Shown here: one piece after another, positions 54,634 through 62,904 of the stretch
How positions within the stretch are numbered: the first letter of the stretch is position 1
How the letters are laid out: every line of letters begins with the position of its first letter
From: Salinicola corii
GTDB taxonomy: Bacteria; Pseudomonadota; Gammaproteobacteria; Pseudomonadales; Halomonadaceae
NCBI RefSeq assembly: GCF_008298015.1
Contig: NZ_VTPX01000005.1
Span: 62,001-126,000, forward strand
Direction of reading: 5' to 3'
DNA: 64,000 nt
Program-made: the position numbers and the translations under genes
Notes under the pieces: model-generated
Told to the model about the DNA's origin: nothing
Database searches by the model: none
What the model saw: the letters and a program-made list of their open reading frames with translations, nothing else

Positions 54634-55308
54634 ATGACCTTTTCCATCACGGGGCGTTGCGCCGAGACCGGGCAGATGGGGATCGCCATCAGTTCCTCGA
54701 GTATCGCCGTGGGGGCCCGATGTCCCTGGCTGCGTCCCGGTATCGGGGCGGTCTCCACCCAGAACGTGACGCTACCCGCACTCGGCGAGCGAGTGCTGGC
54801 GTGTCTGGCCGAGGGCGCGTCCCCGGCGCAGGCACGGGACATGGCGCTGGCCACAGATGCCCATTGCCAATATCGGCAATTAGCGGTGCTCGACGCACAA
54901 GGCCGCACCGCCCACTTCAGCGGCGACGAGACGCTGGGCTGCCACCACGCCGTAGCAGGCGAGCAGTGCGTCGGTGCCGGCAATCTGCTGGCCAGCCGTG
55001 ACGTGATCGAGGCACTGGTGCGAGCGTTCGAGACCCACCGAGGCCCGCTGGCCGACCGTTTGATCGCGGCGATGCAGGCGGCAATGACCGCCGGCGGTGA
55101 AGCCGGGCCGGTACATTCGGCGGCGCTGCTGGTGGTCGGGGAACCGAGCTGGCCGATCGTCGATTTGCGCGTGGACTGGGCGGATGAGGCGCCGATCGAG
55201 CAGTTGGCGACGCTCTGGGCAGACTATCGGCCTCAGATGCAGGACTACCTCACCCGCGCGTTCGATCCGACCCAGGCGCCCAGCTACGGCGTCCCGGGCA
55301 ACGAATGA
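54634..55308 (+). CDS. DUF1028 domain protein
   Basis: A 224-residue protein of the DUF1028 family, which has an Ntn-hydrolase-like fold and no settled reaction. Typical features are FSITGRCAETGQMGIAISSSS at the N-terminus, GVGAVSTQN-like GIGAVSTQNVT, and GNLLASRDVIEALVRAFE. The ribosome site AGGAG lies 10 bases upstream. Genes of this family often occur beside Rid proteins, amidases and ABC importers in catabolic operons, and the same company is seen here. An amide or imine hydrolysis role is a guess from fold and context. Confidence 0.9.
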   Translation: MTFSITGRCAETGQMGIAISSSSIAVGARCPWLRPGIGAVSTQNVTLPALGERVLACLAEGASPAQARDMALATDAHCQYRQLAVLDAQGRTAHFSGDETLGCHHAVAGEQCVGAGNLLASRDVIEALVRAFETHRGPLADRLIAAMQAAMTAGGEAGPVHSAALLVVGEPSWPIVDLRVDWADEAPIEQLATLWADYRPQMQDYLTRAFDPTQAPSYGVPGNE

Positions 55309-55482
55309 GGCAGCGGTTGGCGCCGACCGGCATGGCCCATGCGAACGTCGGCCATCGCTGTACCCGTTCCACACGCCGCACGCGATCCGCACGGTACGCC
55401 GGGTTCACGTGCAGCGCCCCATCCACATGCCGCATAGGTTCCACGCGTCATAACGGGGCTTCAAGCCTTTCAGGAAACTTGC

Positions 55483-56733
55483 ATGACAGTCGAGAGAATC
55501 AACACGCTGGTGGTCGGTGCCGGCCAAGCAGGCATCGCCATGAGCGAGCACCTATCGCTCATGAACATTCCCCATATCGTGCTCGAGCGCGCCCGCATCG
55601 CCGAGCGCTGGCGTTCCGAGCGATGGGATTCCCTGGTGGCCAACGGACCCGCCTGGCACGACCGTTTTCCGACGCTCGCGTTCGAGGGCGTTTCACCCGA
55701 CGCCTTTCCGCCGAAGGAGCGCATGGCCGACTATTTCGAAACCTACGCGGAGATGCTGAAGGCCCCGGTTCGCAACGGGATCGAGGTGCAACGGGTGGAG
55801 CGCCTGACGGGGCGACGCGGGTTCCGGGTCGAGACTTCCGAGGGCGAATACGAGGCGGACAACGTGGTTGCGGCGACCGGCCCCTTCCAGAAGCCGACCT
55901 TCCCTCGCATCATTCCAGAGACGGCCGACGTGCAGCAGTTGCACTCCTCGGCGTACAAGAATCCCGATCAGTTACCCGACGGTGGCGTGCTGGTCGTCGG
56001 CGCGGGCGCGTCCGGTTCGCAGATCGCTGAGGAGCTGCGCCAAGCGGGCCGGCGGGTCTATCTGTCGGTGGGCGAGCATTATCGGCCGCCGCGCGCGTAT
56101 CGTGGGCGCGACTACTGCTGGTGGCTGGGTGCCTTGGGTCTGTGGGACGAAGTTCGTATCCGCCCGAAAAAAGCGCATGTCGCCTTCGCGGTCAGCGGTT
56201 ACGAAGGCGGCCGGACCGTGGACTTCCGCCGGCTCGCCCACGCTGGCATCACGCTGGTAGGCCTGACCCGTGCCTGGGAGGCGGGGCGCTTGCGCTTCGA
56301 CGAGGGTCTGGCGGAGAACATCGCTCAAGGCGACCAGGCCTACTTCGACGTGCTGCGCGAAGCCGATGCGTATATCGCGCAGAATGGTCTGGATTTCCCA
56401 CTGGAGCCAGAGGCCTGGGAACTCCTGCCCGATCCCGACTGCCTCACGTCCCCGATCCTCGAACTCGACCTGAAAGCCGAAGGCATCACCACCGTGCTAT
56501 GGGCTACCGGTTTCCAATTCGACTTCGGCTGGCTGCAGGTCAACGCCTTCGACGACGCAGGGTTGCCGTTCCACAAGCGCGGCATCTCCGCCGAGAGCGG
56601 TATCTATTTTCTGGGCCTGCCCAATCTGGTCAATCGGGCCTCGTCGTTCATCTACGGGGTCTGGCACGACGCCAAGTACATTGCCGACCATATCGCGCTG
56701 CAGAATGCCTACATGGCTTACGAACGCGCTTGA
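55483..56733 (+). CDS. Flavin-dependent monooxygenase (FMO/Baeyer-Villiger-like)
   Basis: A 416-residue class B type flavoprotein. The FAD motif is VVGAGQAGIAMSEHL at residue 9, the NADP motif is LVVGAGASGSQIAEEL near residue 170, and between them LHSSAYKNPD resembles the FMO linker motif. The segment WDSLVANGPAWHDRFP is typical of bacterial YUCCA-like monooxygenases. It could N-hydroxylate an amine or insert oxygen next to a carbonyl; the substrate is unknown. The hydroxyacid oxidase gene follows by 23 bases. Confidence 0.9.
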   Translation: MTVERINTLVVGAGQAGIAMSEHLSLMNIPHIVLERARIAERWRSERWDSLVANGPAWHDRFPTLAFEGVSPDAFPPKERMADYFETYAEMLKAPVRNGIEVQRVERLTGRRGFRVETSEGEYEADNVVAATGPFQKPTFPRIIPETADVQQLHSSAYKNPDQLPDGGVLVVGAGASGSQIAEELRQAGRRVYLSVGEHYRPPRAYRGRDYCWWLGALGLWDEVRIRPKKAHVAFAVSGYEGGRTVDFRRLAHAGITLVGLTRAWEAGRLRFDEGLAENIAQGDQAYFDVLREADAYIAQNGLDFPLEPEAWELLPDPDCLTSPILELDLKAEGITTVLWATGFQFDFGWLQVNAFDDAGLPFHKRGISAESGIYFLGLPNLVNRASSFIYGVWHDAKYIADHIALQNAYMAYERA

Positions 56734-56756
56734 GCAACCCAAGTGAGCGCCACGCC

Positions 56757-57899
56757 ATGAGTCACGTCACCTGCATCGAAGATCTGCGCCGTCTGGCACG
56801 CAAACGCGTGCCGAGGATGTTCTACGACTACGTCGATGGCGGCTCGTGGACCGAGTCAACCTATCGCGCCAACGAGCGCGACCTCCAGCGCCTCGAGTTC
56901 CGTCAACGCGTGGCCTGCGACATCGCCCACCGCAGTCTGGACTCCACGATGGCGGGGCAATCCGTCTCCATGCCAGTGGCCATCGCCCCCACCGGGCTGA
57001 CGGGAATGCAGCGCGCCGATGGTGAGATCCTCGCGGCGCGGGCGGCAAAACACGCTGGCATCCCGTTCACGCTGTCAACGATGAGTATCTGCTCGATCGA
57101 GGCCGTGTCCGACGCCACCGGAGACCATCCGTTCTGGTTTCAGCTCTACGTCACGCGTGATCGTCGATTCAGCGAGGCGCTGATCGAGCGCGCCCGTGCC
57201 GCTCGCTGTTCGGCGTTGATGGTCACCATGGATCTCCAGGTCTTCGGTCGACGGCACAAGGACCACAAGAACGGTCTCTCGGTGCCGCCACGACTCACGC
57301 CGAAACATCTTCTCGACCTCGCGTGCAAACCGCGCTGGTGCCTGGGCATGCTCGGCACACGACACCGCCAATTCGGCAATATCGTCGGCCACGCCCACGG
57401 CGTCGACGACATTCAATCACTGGTGGCGTGGACGCAGGAGCAGTTCGACCCCGCCTTGTCTTGGACGGACGTGGAGTGGATCAAAAAGCGCTGGGGCGGT
57501 CCGTTGATCGTCAAGGGCATCCAGCACCCCGACGATGCCCGTTTGGCGGTGGAAAGCGGCGCCGACGCCGTAGTAGTCTCCAACCATGGCGGTCGGCAAC
57601 TGGACGGCGCGGCATCGTCCATCACCACGTTGCCGGAGATCGTCGAGGCGGTGGGCGCGACAACGGAGATTCATTTCGACAGCGGGATACGTTCTGGCCA
57701 GGACGCGCTCAGGGCGTTGGCGCTCGGCGCGCGAGGCGTCTACATCGGCCGCGCCATGCTCTATGGACTCGGCGCTCTTGGTGAGGAGGGCGTAACTCGG
57801 GCACTGACCATCCTTCACGATGAGCTGGACCTCTCAATGGCGTTCTGTGGTCACACGGATATCCGGGATGTGAACCGGGAAATTCTGCGGAGGCGGTGA
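56757..57899 (+). CDS. FMN-dependent alpha-hydroxyacid oxidase/dehydrogenase (LldD family)
   Basis: A 380-residue flavoprotein that oxidises an L-2-hydroxyacid to the 2-keto acid, like lactate dehydrogenase LldD and glycolate oxidase. Motifs include MFYDYVDGGSWTESTY, IAPTGLTGMQRADGE, QLYVTRDR, LIVKGIQHPDDA, the active-site VSNHGGRQLDGA with catalytic His and Arg, and FDSGIRSGQDALRALALGA. It is the last gene of the accessory cluster. Together with the D-specific dehydrogenase at 49388 it implies that both stereoisomers of a hydroxyacid pass through the pathway. Confidence 0.93.
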   Translation: MSHVTCIEDLRRLARKRVPRMFYDYVDGGSWTESTYRANERDLQRLEFRQRVACDIAHRSLDSTMAGQSVSMPVAIAPTGLTGMQRADGEILAARAAKHAGIPFTLSTMSICSIEAVSDATGDHPFWFQLYVTRDRRFSEALIERARAARCSALMVTMDLQVFGRRHKDHKNGLSVPPRLTPKHLLDLACKPRWCLGMLGTRHRQFGNIVGHAHGVDDIQSLVAWTQEQFDPALSWTDVEWIKKRWGGPLIVKGIQHPDDARLAVESGADAVVVSNHGGRQLDGAASSITTLPEIVEAVGATTEIHFDSGIRSGQDALRALALGARGVYIGRAMLYGLGALGEEGVTRALTILHDELDLSMAFCGHTDIRDVNREILRRR

Positions 57900-58048
57900 T
57901 GAAGCTCTCTTCCCTTCTTTACGAAGCGGGGGCGCGAGGTGGTTCATTTCCCCACCAACTGGAGAGTCGGTAATAGATTCGTAAGTCACGACGCCCCCGG
58001 AAAATGCTCGAGCAGTGACTCCCACGCAGTCAGCCGCAGCCCGCACTT

Positions 58049-59068
58049 CTAGCCGGCATCCCGACGGACACGCTTCAGCCAGCGCTGCTTGGCGTACTTG
58101 CGCAGGTTGTGCACGTTGTCGGTCTCGTCGACGATGTCCTGGCCCAGGATCGTCTCGATCACGTCTTCCATGGTGATCAGCCCGACCCAGTTGCCATGGT
58201 CGTCGTAGACCACGCGCAGATGGTTGTGATCCTTGAGCATGGCGATGAAGACATGCTCGACGCTATCGGCTTCGTCGACGATGGCGATCGGATGCATCAG
58301 TGCCTTGAGCTTCTGCTCGTCATCGGCGTGATAGGTATCCGCCTTGTGCACATAACCTAGGGCGTCTTCGGCGCCGTCCATGACCGGAAAGCGCGTGAAC
58401 TGCGTCTTGCCGTAACGCTGATCGAACTCGGCCACGGTCATGTCGGGCGTCACCGTTTCGCACACGGTCCGCGGCGTCATCACGTTCTTCACCAGAATCT
58501 CGTGCAGGTTGAGAATATTGGTGATGGTACGGGTCTCATCGGCATCCAGCGCCTTCTCTTCCAGGCCGATTCTCGCCAGTGCCTTGATCTCCCCGCGCAT
58601 GTCGACGTCATTCTCGCTCTTGGCGATGCGATTGGTGATCATCTCCGAAAGCCAGATGAACGGCAGCAGCACCAGTACCATGACGCGCAAGGTCGGCGGC
58701 AGAAAGGGGGCCAGGCCACGCCAGTAGCTCGCCCCGATGGTCTTGGGAATGATCTCCGAGAACACCAGGATGCCGAAGGTCATCAATGCCGAAGCGATCG
58801 CCACGTGAGCATCGCCGAACACGACAGCCACCTGGGCGCCGACACCCGTGGCACCGACAGTGTGCGCAATCGTATTGAGGGTCAGGATCGCCGCCAGCGG
58901 CCGATCGATATTCGATTTGAGCTTGTTGAGCTTGTCGTGAAGCTTGGGGCGGGTGTCCTTGAGCTGCGCGATGTAGCTCGGTGTCAGCGAGAGCAGCGCG
59001 GCTTCCAGCACCGAACAGACGAAGGAGAAACCGATCGAGAGAACGACGAATGCCGTCAGCAGAAACAT
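58049..59068 (-). CDS. CNNM/CorC-type membrane protein with CBS domains
   Basis: A 339-residue protein with an N-terminal CNNM transmembrane domain (DUF21; FSFVCSVLEAALLSLTPS, GILVFSEIIPKTIGA) and a CBS pair from about residue 195 (VKNVMTPRTVCETVTPDMTVAEF, LITMEDVIETILGQDI). The C-terminal CorC/HlyC module is absent. Family members are linked to magnesium or other ion efflux. It stands alone on the minus strand between the catabolic cluster and a kinase gene. The 149 bases before it (57900-58048) hold nothing recognisable. Confidence 0.92.
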   Translation of the reverse strand: MFLLTAFVVLSIGFSFVCSVLEAALLSLTPSYIAQLKDTRPKLHDKLNKLKSNIDRPLAAILTLNTIAHTVGATGVGAQVAVVFGDAHVAIASALMTFGILVFSEIIPKTIGASYWRGLAPFLPPTLRVMVLVLLPFIWLSEMITNRIAKSENDVDMRGEIKALARIGLEEKALDADETRTITNILNLHEILVKNVMTPRTVCETVTPDMTVAEFDQRYGKTQFTRFPVMDGAEDALGYVHKADTYHADDEQKLKALMHPIAIVDEADSVEHVFIAMLKDHNHLRVVYDDHGNWVGLITMEDVIETILGQDIVDETDNVHNLRKYAKQRWLKRVRRDAG

Positions 59069-59211
59069 GAGGGGTCGCTATGTGACTTGTGAGGACTCTT
59101 TATCCTGACTTGTCACGCGGCTGTCAATGACCTCGCGGAGAAATCCGCCGACATCCGGCCGGACGCCGGCGTGAGCTATGCTGACAACTCGCTACGCAGG
59201 GACGGTCAATC

Positions 59212-59829
59212 ATGCATATTGCAGTCGAAGGCCCGATCGGCGCCGGCAAGACCACACTGGCTCGTCAACTGGCCACCTATCTCGAGTGGGCACGCCGAAT
59301 TCCCGTGCGTCTGTCGCTGGAAAACTATCAGCGCAATGCGTTTCTGGCTGACTTCTACGCCACCCCTGATCGCTGGGCGCTAGCGGCCCAGCTTGATTTC
59401 CTGGTCTCCCGTCACAAGCAGCTCGAAGCTTTGCCGACCACCGGTGACGAAGTGATAGTCGCCGACCATACGCTACTCAAGGATCGCATTTTCGCGGACC
59501 TGGTGCTGCAAGGCCGAGAACTGGCCCTTTACAGAGAGATCGCGGATGCCATGCCCGTGGGCGGTTCCCGTCCCACGCTCATGATCTATCTCGACATCGA
59601 GACCGACACGCTACTTTCCCGCATCGCCAAACGCGGCCGCGACTTCGAAACATCGATCACCGCGGCCTACCTGCACGACCTCCATCAGCTGTATCGGCGC
59701 TATCTCGCACGCTCCGAGGTGCCGGTGCTGACGGTCGATGCCGACCTGGTCGATCCGGGTTCGGATGAGCAACTGGCGGCGCTGTGGCAACGTATTCTCC
59801 GCGCGCATCCAGGTTCGGATCGCCAATGA
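59212..59829 (+). CDS. Deoxynucleoside kinase family protein
   Basis: A 205-residue kinase of the deoxyadenosine/deoxyguanosine kinase family with P-loop EGPIGAGKTTLARQLA, VADHTLLKDRIFA (the family's DR region) and MIYLDIETDTLLSRIAKRGRDFE. It salvages deoxynucleosides or acts on a related small substrate. The phosphatase gene starts 46 bases downstream. I see no folK or pan genes here, with which this family is often found. Confidence 0.9.
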   Translation: MHIAVEGPIGAGKTTLARQLATYLEWARRIPVRLSLENYQRNAFLADFYATPDRWALAAQLDFLVSRHKQLEALPTTGDEVIVADHTLLKDRIFADLVLQGRELALYREIADAMPVGGSRPTLMIYLDIETDTLLSRIAKRGRDFETSITAAYLHDLHQLYRRYLARSEVPVLTVDADLVDPGSDEQLAALWQRILRAHPGSDRQ

Positions 59830-59875
59830 ACAAGTCGGGCTAGGCTCGGCGTTGCAGCTGGGTATACTGGAAACC

Positions 59876-61147
59876 ATGACAACCAAGACTCCCTTCTCGC
59901 TAGATCACGCCGCCCTGCTGGAAGAACTGGCGGCCACCGACAATCTGCTCGTCATCCAGGATCTGGACGGGGTCTGCATGGGACTGGTCGGCAATCCGTT
60001 GACGCGTCGGTTGGAGCGGCGCTACCTCGATGCCACCCGTCGACTCGATGGGCACTTCTTCGTGCTGACCAACGGCGAACACATCGGCTCCCGCGGCGTG
60101 AACGGCATCGTCGAGGCGCAGTTCGAGACGCCGGATCGCCCCGGCGAGCAGGGCCGCTACCTGCCCGGGCTGGCGGCCGGCGGCGTGCAGTGGCAGGACC
60201 GTTTCGGGGCGGTGTCGCACCCCGGCGTGAGCGACGCCGAGCTGGCGTTTCTGGAGGCGTTTCCCGTCCAGGCGGAGGCATTTCTCGAGTCGCTGCTGTC
60301 GCGGCCACCCTATGACCTTTCGTCGGAGGCGAGACGCGATCTGATTGCCGCGGCGGTACTCGACAACATCGCCTCGCCGACGCTCAACCTCAACGTCTTC
60401 CACCGCCACTGGCAGGCGACGCCAGCGTACTATCGGGCACTGCAGGCCGACATCGCCGAGTTCATGCACGCGCGGCTCGAAGCCGCTCGCCAGGCGGGGC
60501 TGGATGACGCCTTTTTCATCCACTACGCGCCCAATGCCGGCCATGACGCCGACGGCAACGAGCGCCTGCGACAGGGCGACGAAAACGGAGAAGGTGCCGG
60601 CACCACCGATTTCCAGTTGATGCTGCGCGGTGGCGTCAAAGAGATCGGCGTGCTGGTCATCCTCAACCGCTATTACCATCGTCACACGGGGCACTACCCG
60701 TTGGGCGAGGCGTTCAACGCCCGCGAGGCGCCCCGCGATCACAAGGCGCTGCTGCGACTGGCCAGCGACCATTTCGATCCCGCGCTGATGCCGCGCATCG
60801 TCGGGGTGGGAGACACCGTGACGTCGTTCATTCCCTCTGGCGATGCGCGCGGCGAGCGCCAGCGCGGCGGCAGCGACCGCGGTTTTCTGACCATGATCCA
60901 GCAACTGGGCGAAACCTTCGGCAGCGACAACCGCGTGCTCTACGTCGACAGCAGCGGTGGAGAAGTTCGGCGCCCCGGCGTCGATGCCGAGCGGCTGGCG
61001 CGCCATGCCGGGAATCCCGACATCGAGGTCTGGCCGGCGCTGGAGGGGATCAGTGATGCCGAGGACCCGTTGACGCTGGATGCGATCTTCCCGGCGGGTC
61101 ACACGCAGTACATCGATTTCTTCTGCGAACTGGCCGCGCGGCGCTGA
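59876..61147 (+). CDS. ggpP: Glucosylglycerol 3-phosphatase homologue (StpA/GgpP)
   Basis: A 423-residue protein closely resembling cyanobacterial StpA, which dephosphorylates glucosylglycerol phosphate to the compatible solute glucosylglycerol. Shared stretches include FSLDHAALLEELAATDNLL, VIQDLDGVCM (D29 and D31 as HAD-type nucleophile pair), FVLTNGEHIGSRGV, YLPGLAAGGVQWQDR, LMLRGGVKE and VGVGDTVTS. The frame runs from 59738 but ATG 59876 fits StpA. No glucosylglycerol-phosphate synthase is adjacent, but phosphoglucomutase, which supplies glucose-1-phosphate, is 1.8 kb away. The role points to salt adaptation. Confidence 0.88.
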   Translation: MTTKTPFSLDHAALLEELAATDNLLVIQDLDGVCMGLVGNPLTRRLERRYLDATRRLDGHFFVLTNGEHIGSRGVNGIVEAQFETPDRPGEQGRYLPGLAAGGVQWQDRFGAVSHPGVSDAELAFLEAFPVQAEAFLESLLSRPPYDLSSEARRDLIAAAVLDNIASPTLNLNVFHRHWQATPAYYRALQADIAEFMHARLEAARQAGLDDAFFIHYAPNAGHDADGNERLRQGDENGEGAGTTDFQLMLRGGVKEIGVLVILNRYYHRHTGHYPLGEAFNAREAPRDHKALLRLASDHFDPALMPRIVGVGDTVTSFIPSGDARGERQRGGSDRGFLTMIQQLGETFGSDNRVLYVDSSGGEVRRPGVDAERLARHAGNPDIEVWPALEGISDAEDPLTLDAIFPAGHTQYIDFFCELAARR

Positions 61148-61162
61148 GCCCCGGTCGTTGAA

Positions 61163-62890
61163 TCAGCGCCAGTCCCTCGCGTTCAGCAACACCGTGCCGG
61201 AGAGATGATCCAGGGTCGGCTCGGGTGTCAGCGACCCGCTCAGCGTCACTGGCAACAACCCTATTGACACCCCATCCTTGCGAAGCGTCACCAGCGTTGC
61301 CTCGGCGGCACTCCCGGTGGAGGCGGCGGTCATCTGCCGCGGCAGAGCGAAACCGATCGATCTGGCCTGCGCGGAGACGAGCAGCTCCCGCCCCTGCACG
61401 GTAAGGCGTAGAAGCTCCCCCGTCGGCAGCGTCACCTCGGTCTGGCGCCCGGCACTCACGTCGACGGCGTTCAACAGCAGATCGAACCCTTCGAGCGCGA
61501 CGCCCGTCGAGCCCGAATAGACGCGCGAGTAGCGATCACTGCCGGCAGTGGCCGCCAAGGAGGGATCCAGCCCCCAGGCCCGGGCCAACGGCCCGATGCC
61601 CGATGGCGCCTCGCTCGCCGGCATGCCGCCCGTGGGCGCCACCCGTCCCAGTTCGCCGGCGTCCTCCAGATACCTCAGCGCCGCCAGGGCTTGGCCGGTC
61701 TGCTCCGCGTCTCTCGCCGGTTGCTCGACGATCGCCAGGAAGCGATTGCCCTGGCTGCGAATCGATGTCCATTCGGCCCCCTGGGGACCGAAGCTTGCCA
61801 CCAGCATCGTCACGACAGGAACCGCTGCCATCAGCCGGATATCGCCGCGTGAGCGCCGAAAAACCTGCAGCAGCACCACCACCGCCAGCACGGTCGCCAG
61901 GGCGGCAAGCAGATAGCGCTCCGGCGTCACGCCATAGGCGCCGATTCGCTGCGCGACAGCGATGACGACGAGCACGAGCGGCACCGGCAACACCCATGGC
62001 CAGTAGCGCAGCAAGACACGCACGAGGGCGCGTTCTTCGCGCATGAAAGGCCGGCATACGATCAGAGCGACGAGCAGGCAAACGCCGAAGCCGGAAACCA
62101 GCCAACCGCTCTGCCCATTGGGCAAGCCCCCGCCCAACAGGCACTTCACGGCGTAGGCGTGAAGGATGAGGGCGTAGACGAGAATCAGCGGTGCGGCGAT
62201 CCATTCACCTAGCGCGCCAATCGCGCGGGCGGAGAGCCTATCGAGTCGGCAATCGTCGGCCAGGTAGAACGAATCCGGTATCAGTGCCAGCCAGAAGAGT
62301 GGCGCGAAGAGTAGCGCCGTGATGGCGGCAATGTGAGCATAGAGCTGGAACGGCACCTCGAGCCCGAACAGCAGATTCAGGCTGACGAAGACCAGCGAGA
62401 GGCCGATACCGAGCAAGTTCCAGCCGATGCAGGAGAGCAGAAACGCGAACGTCAGCCGCCCCAGGAATCCTCGGAATGCCGTGCCGGAGCCTCCCGCGAG
62501 ATAGGGCGACAGCGGAACCAGCGCGACGAGAGCAAACGCCAGCAGCCACGTCGAGGTATGCAGTGCGTCCTGAAACCAGACCAGGCAAAACCCAAATGCT
62601 CCGGCGATCACCGCCGTGAGCTGGCGCATGCCCGCACCGACCATCTCGCGTCGGGACGCCAAGGCTTCAAGACCAAGCGTAGCCGAAAGCGCGGCCAACG
62701 CGGCACATGCCAGCCCCATCAGCGCACGCCACACTAACGCCGCTGACCCGATCTCCTCGATCAACAGATTGGCGACGAACGTCGCCACCAGAAGCAGCGC
62801 GATGACCACCGGGAAACGCACCAGCACGTCCCGGTAGCTGGCCATTTCGCGCAGGCGTTGCCGCAGACGGTTACCGATCGACGCCGACAT
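61163..62890 (-). CDS. DUF4153 membrane protein
   Basis: A 575-residue protein with about 12 hydrophobic segments in the first 370 residues, starting VLVRFPVVIALLLVATFVANLL. A soluble C-terminal part follows from about residue 375 to the end, rich in Gly, Ser and acidic residues. It fits the DUF4153 group of uncharacterised membrane proteins. The stop faces the phosphatase gene with 15 bases between, and pgm lies just upstream on the same strand. Function unknown. Confidence 0.8.
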   Translation of the reverse strand: MSASIGNRLRQRLREMASYRDVLVRFPVVIALLLVATFVANLLIEEIGSAALVWRALMGLACAALAALSATLGLEALASRREMVGAGMRQLTAVIAGAFGFCLVWFQDALHTSTWLLAFALVALVPLSPYLAGGSGTAFRGFLGRLTFAFLLSCIGWNLLGIGLSLVFVSLNLLFGLEVPFQLYAHIAAITALLFAPLFWLALIPDSFYLADDCRLDRLSARAIGALGEWIAAPLILVYALILHAYAVKCLLGGGLPNGQSGWLVSGFGVCLLVALIVCRPFMREERALVRVLLRYWPWVLPVPLVLVVIAVAQRIGAYGVTPERYLLAALATVLAVVVLLQVFRRSRGDIRLMAAVPVVTMLVASFGPQGAEWTSIRSQGNRFLAIVEQPARDAEQTGQALAALRYLEDAGELGRVAPTGGMPASEAPSGIGPLARAWGLDPSLAATAGSDRYSRVYSGSTGVALEGFDLLLNAVDVSAGRQTEVTLPTGELLRLTVQGRELLVSAQARSIGFALPRQMTAASTGSAAEATLVTLRKDGVSIGLLPVTLSGSLTPEPTLDHLSGTVLLNARDWR

Positions 62891-62904
62891 CGAGGATCAA
62901 CCGG

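Noticed and set aside
56121-56756. N-terminal extension of the hydroxyacid oxidase frame
   Set aside because: It lies inside the monooxygenase gene in another frame and adds 212 residues not found in LldD-type enzymes.
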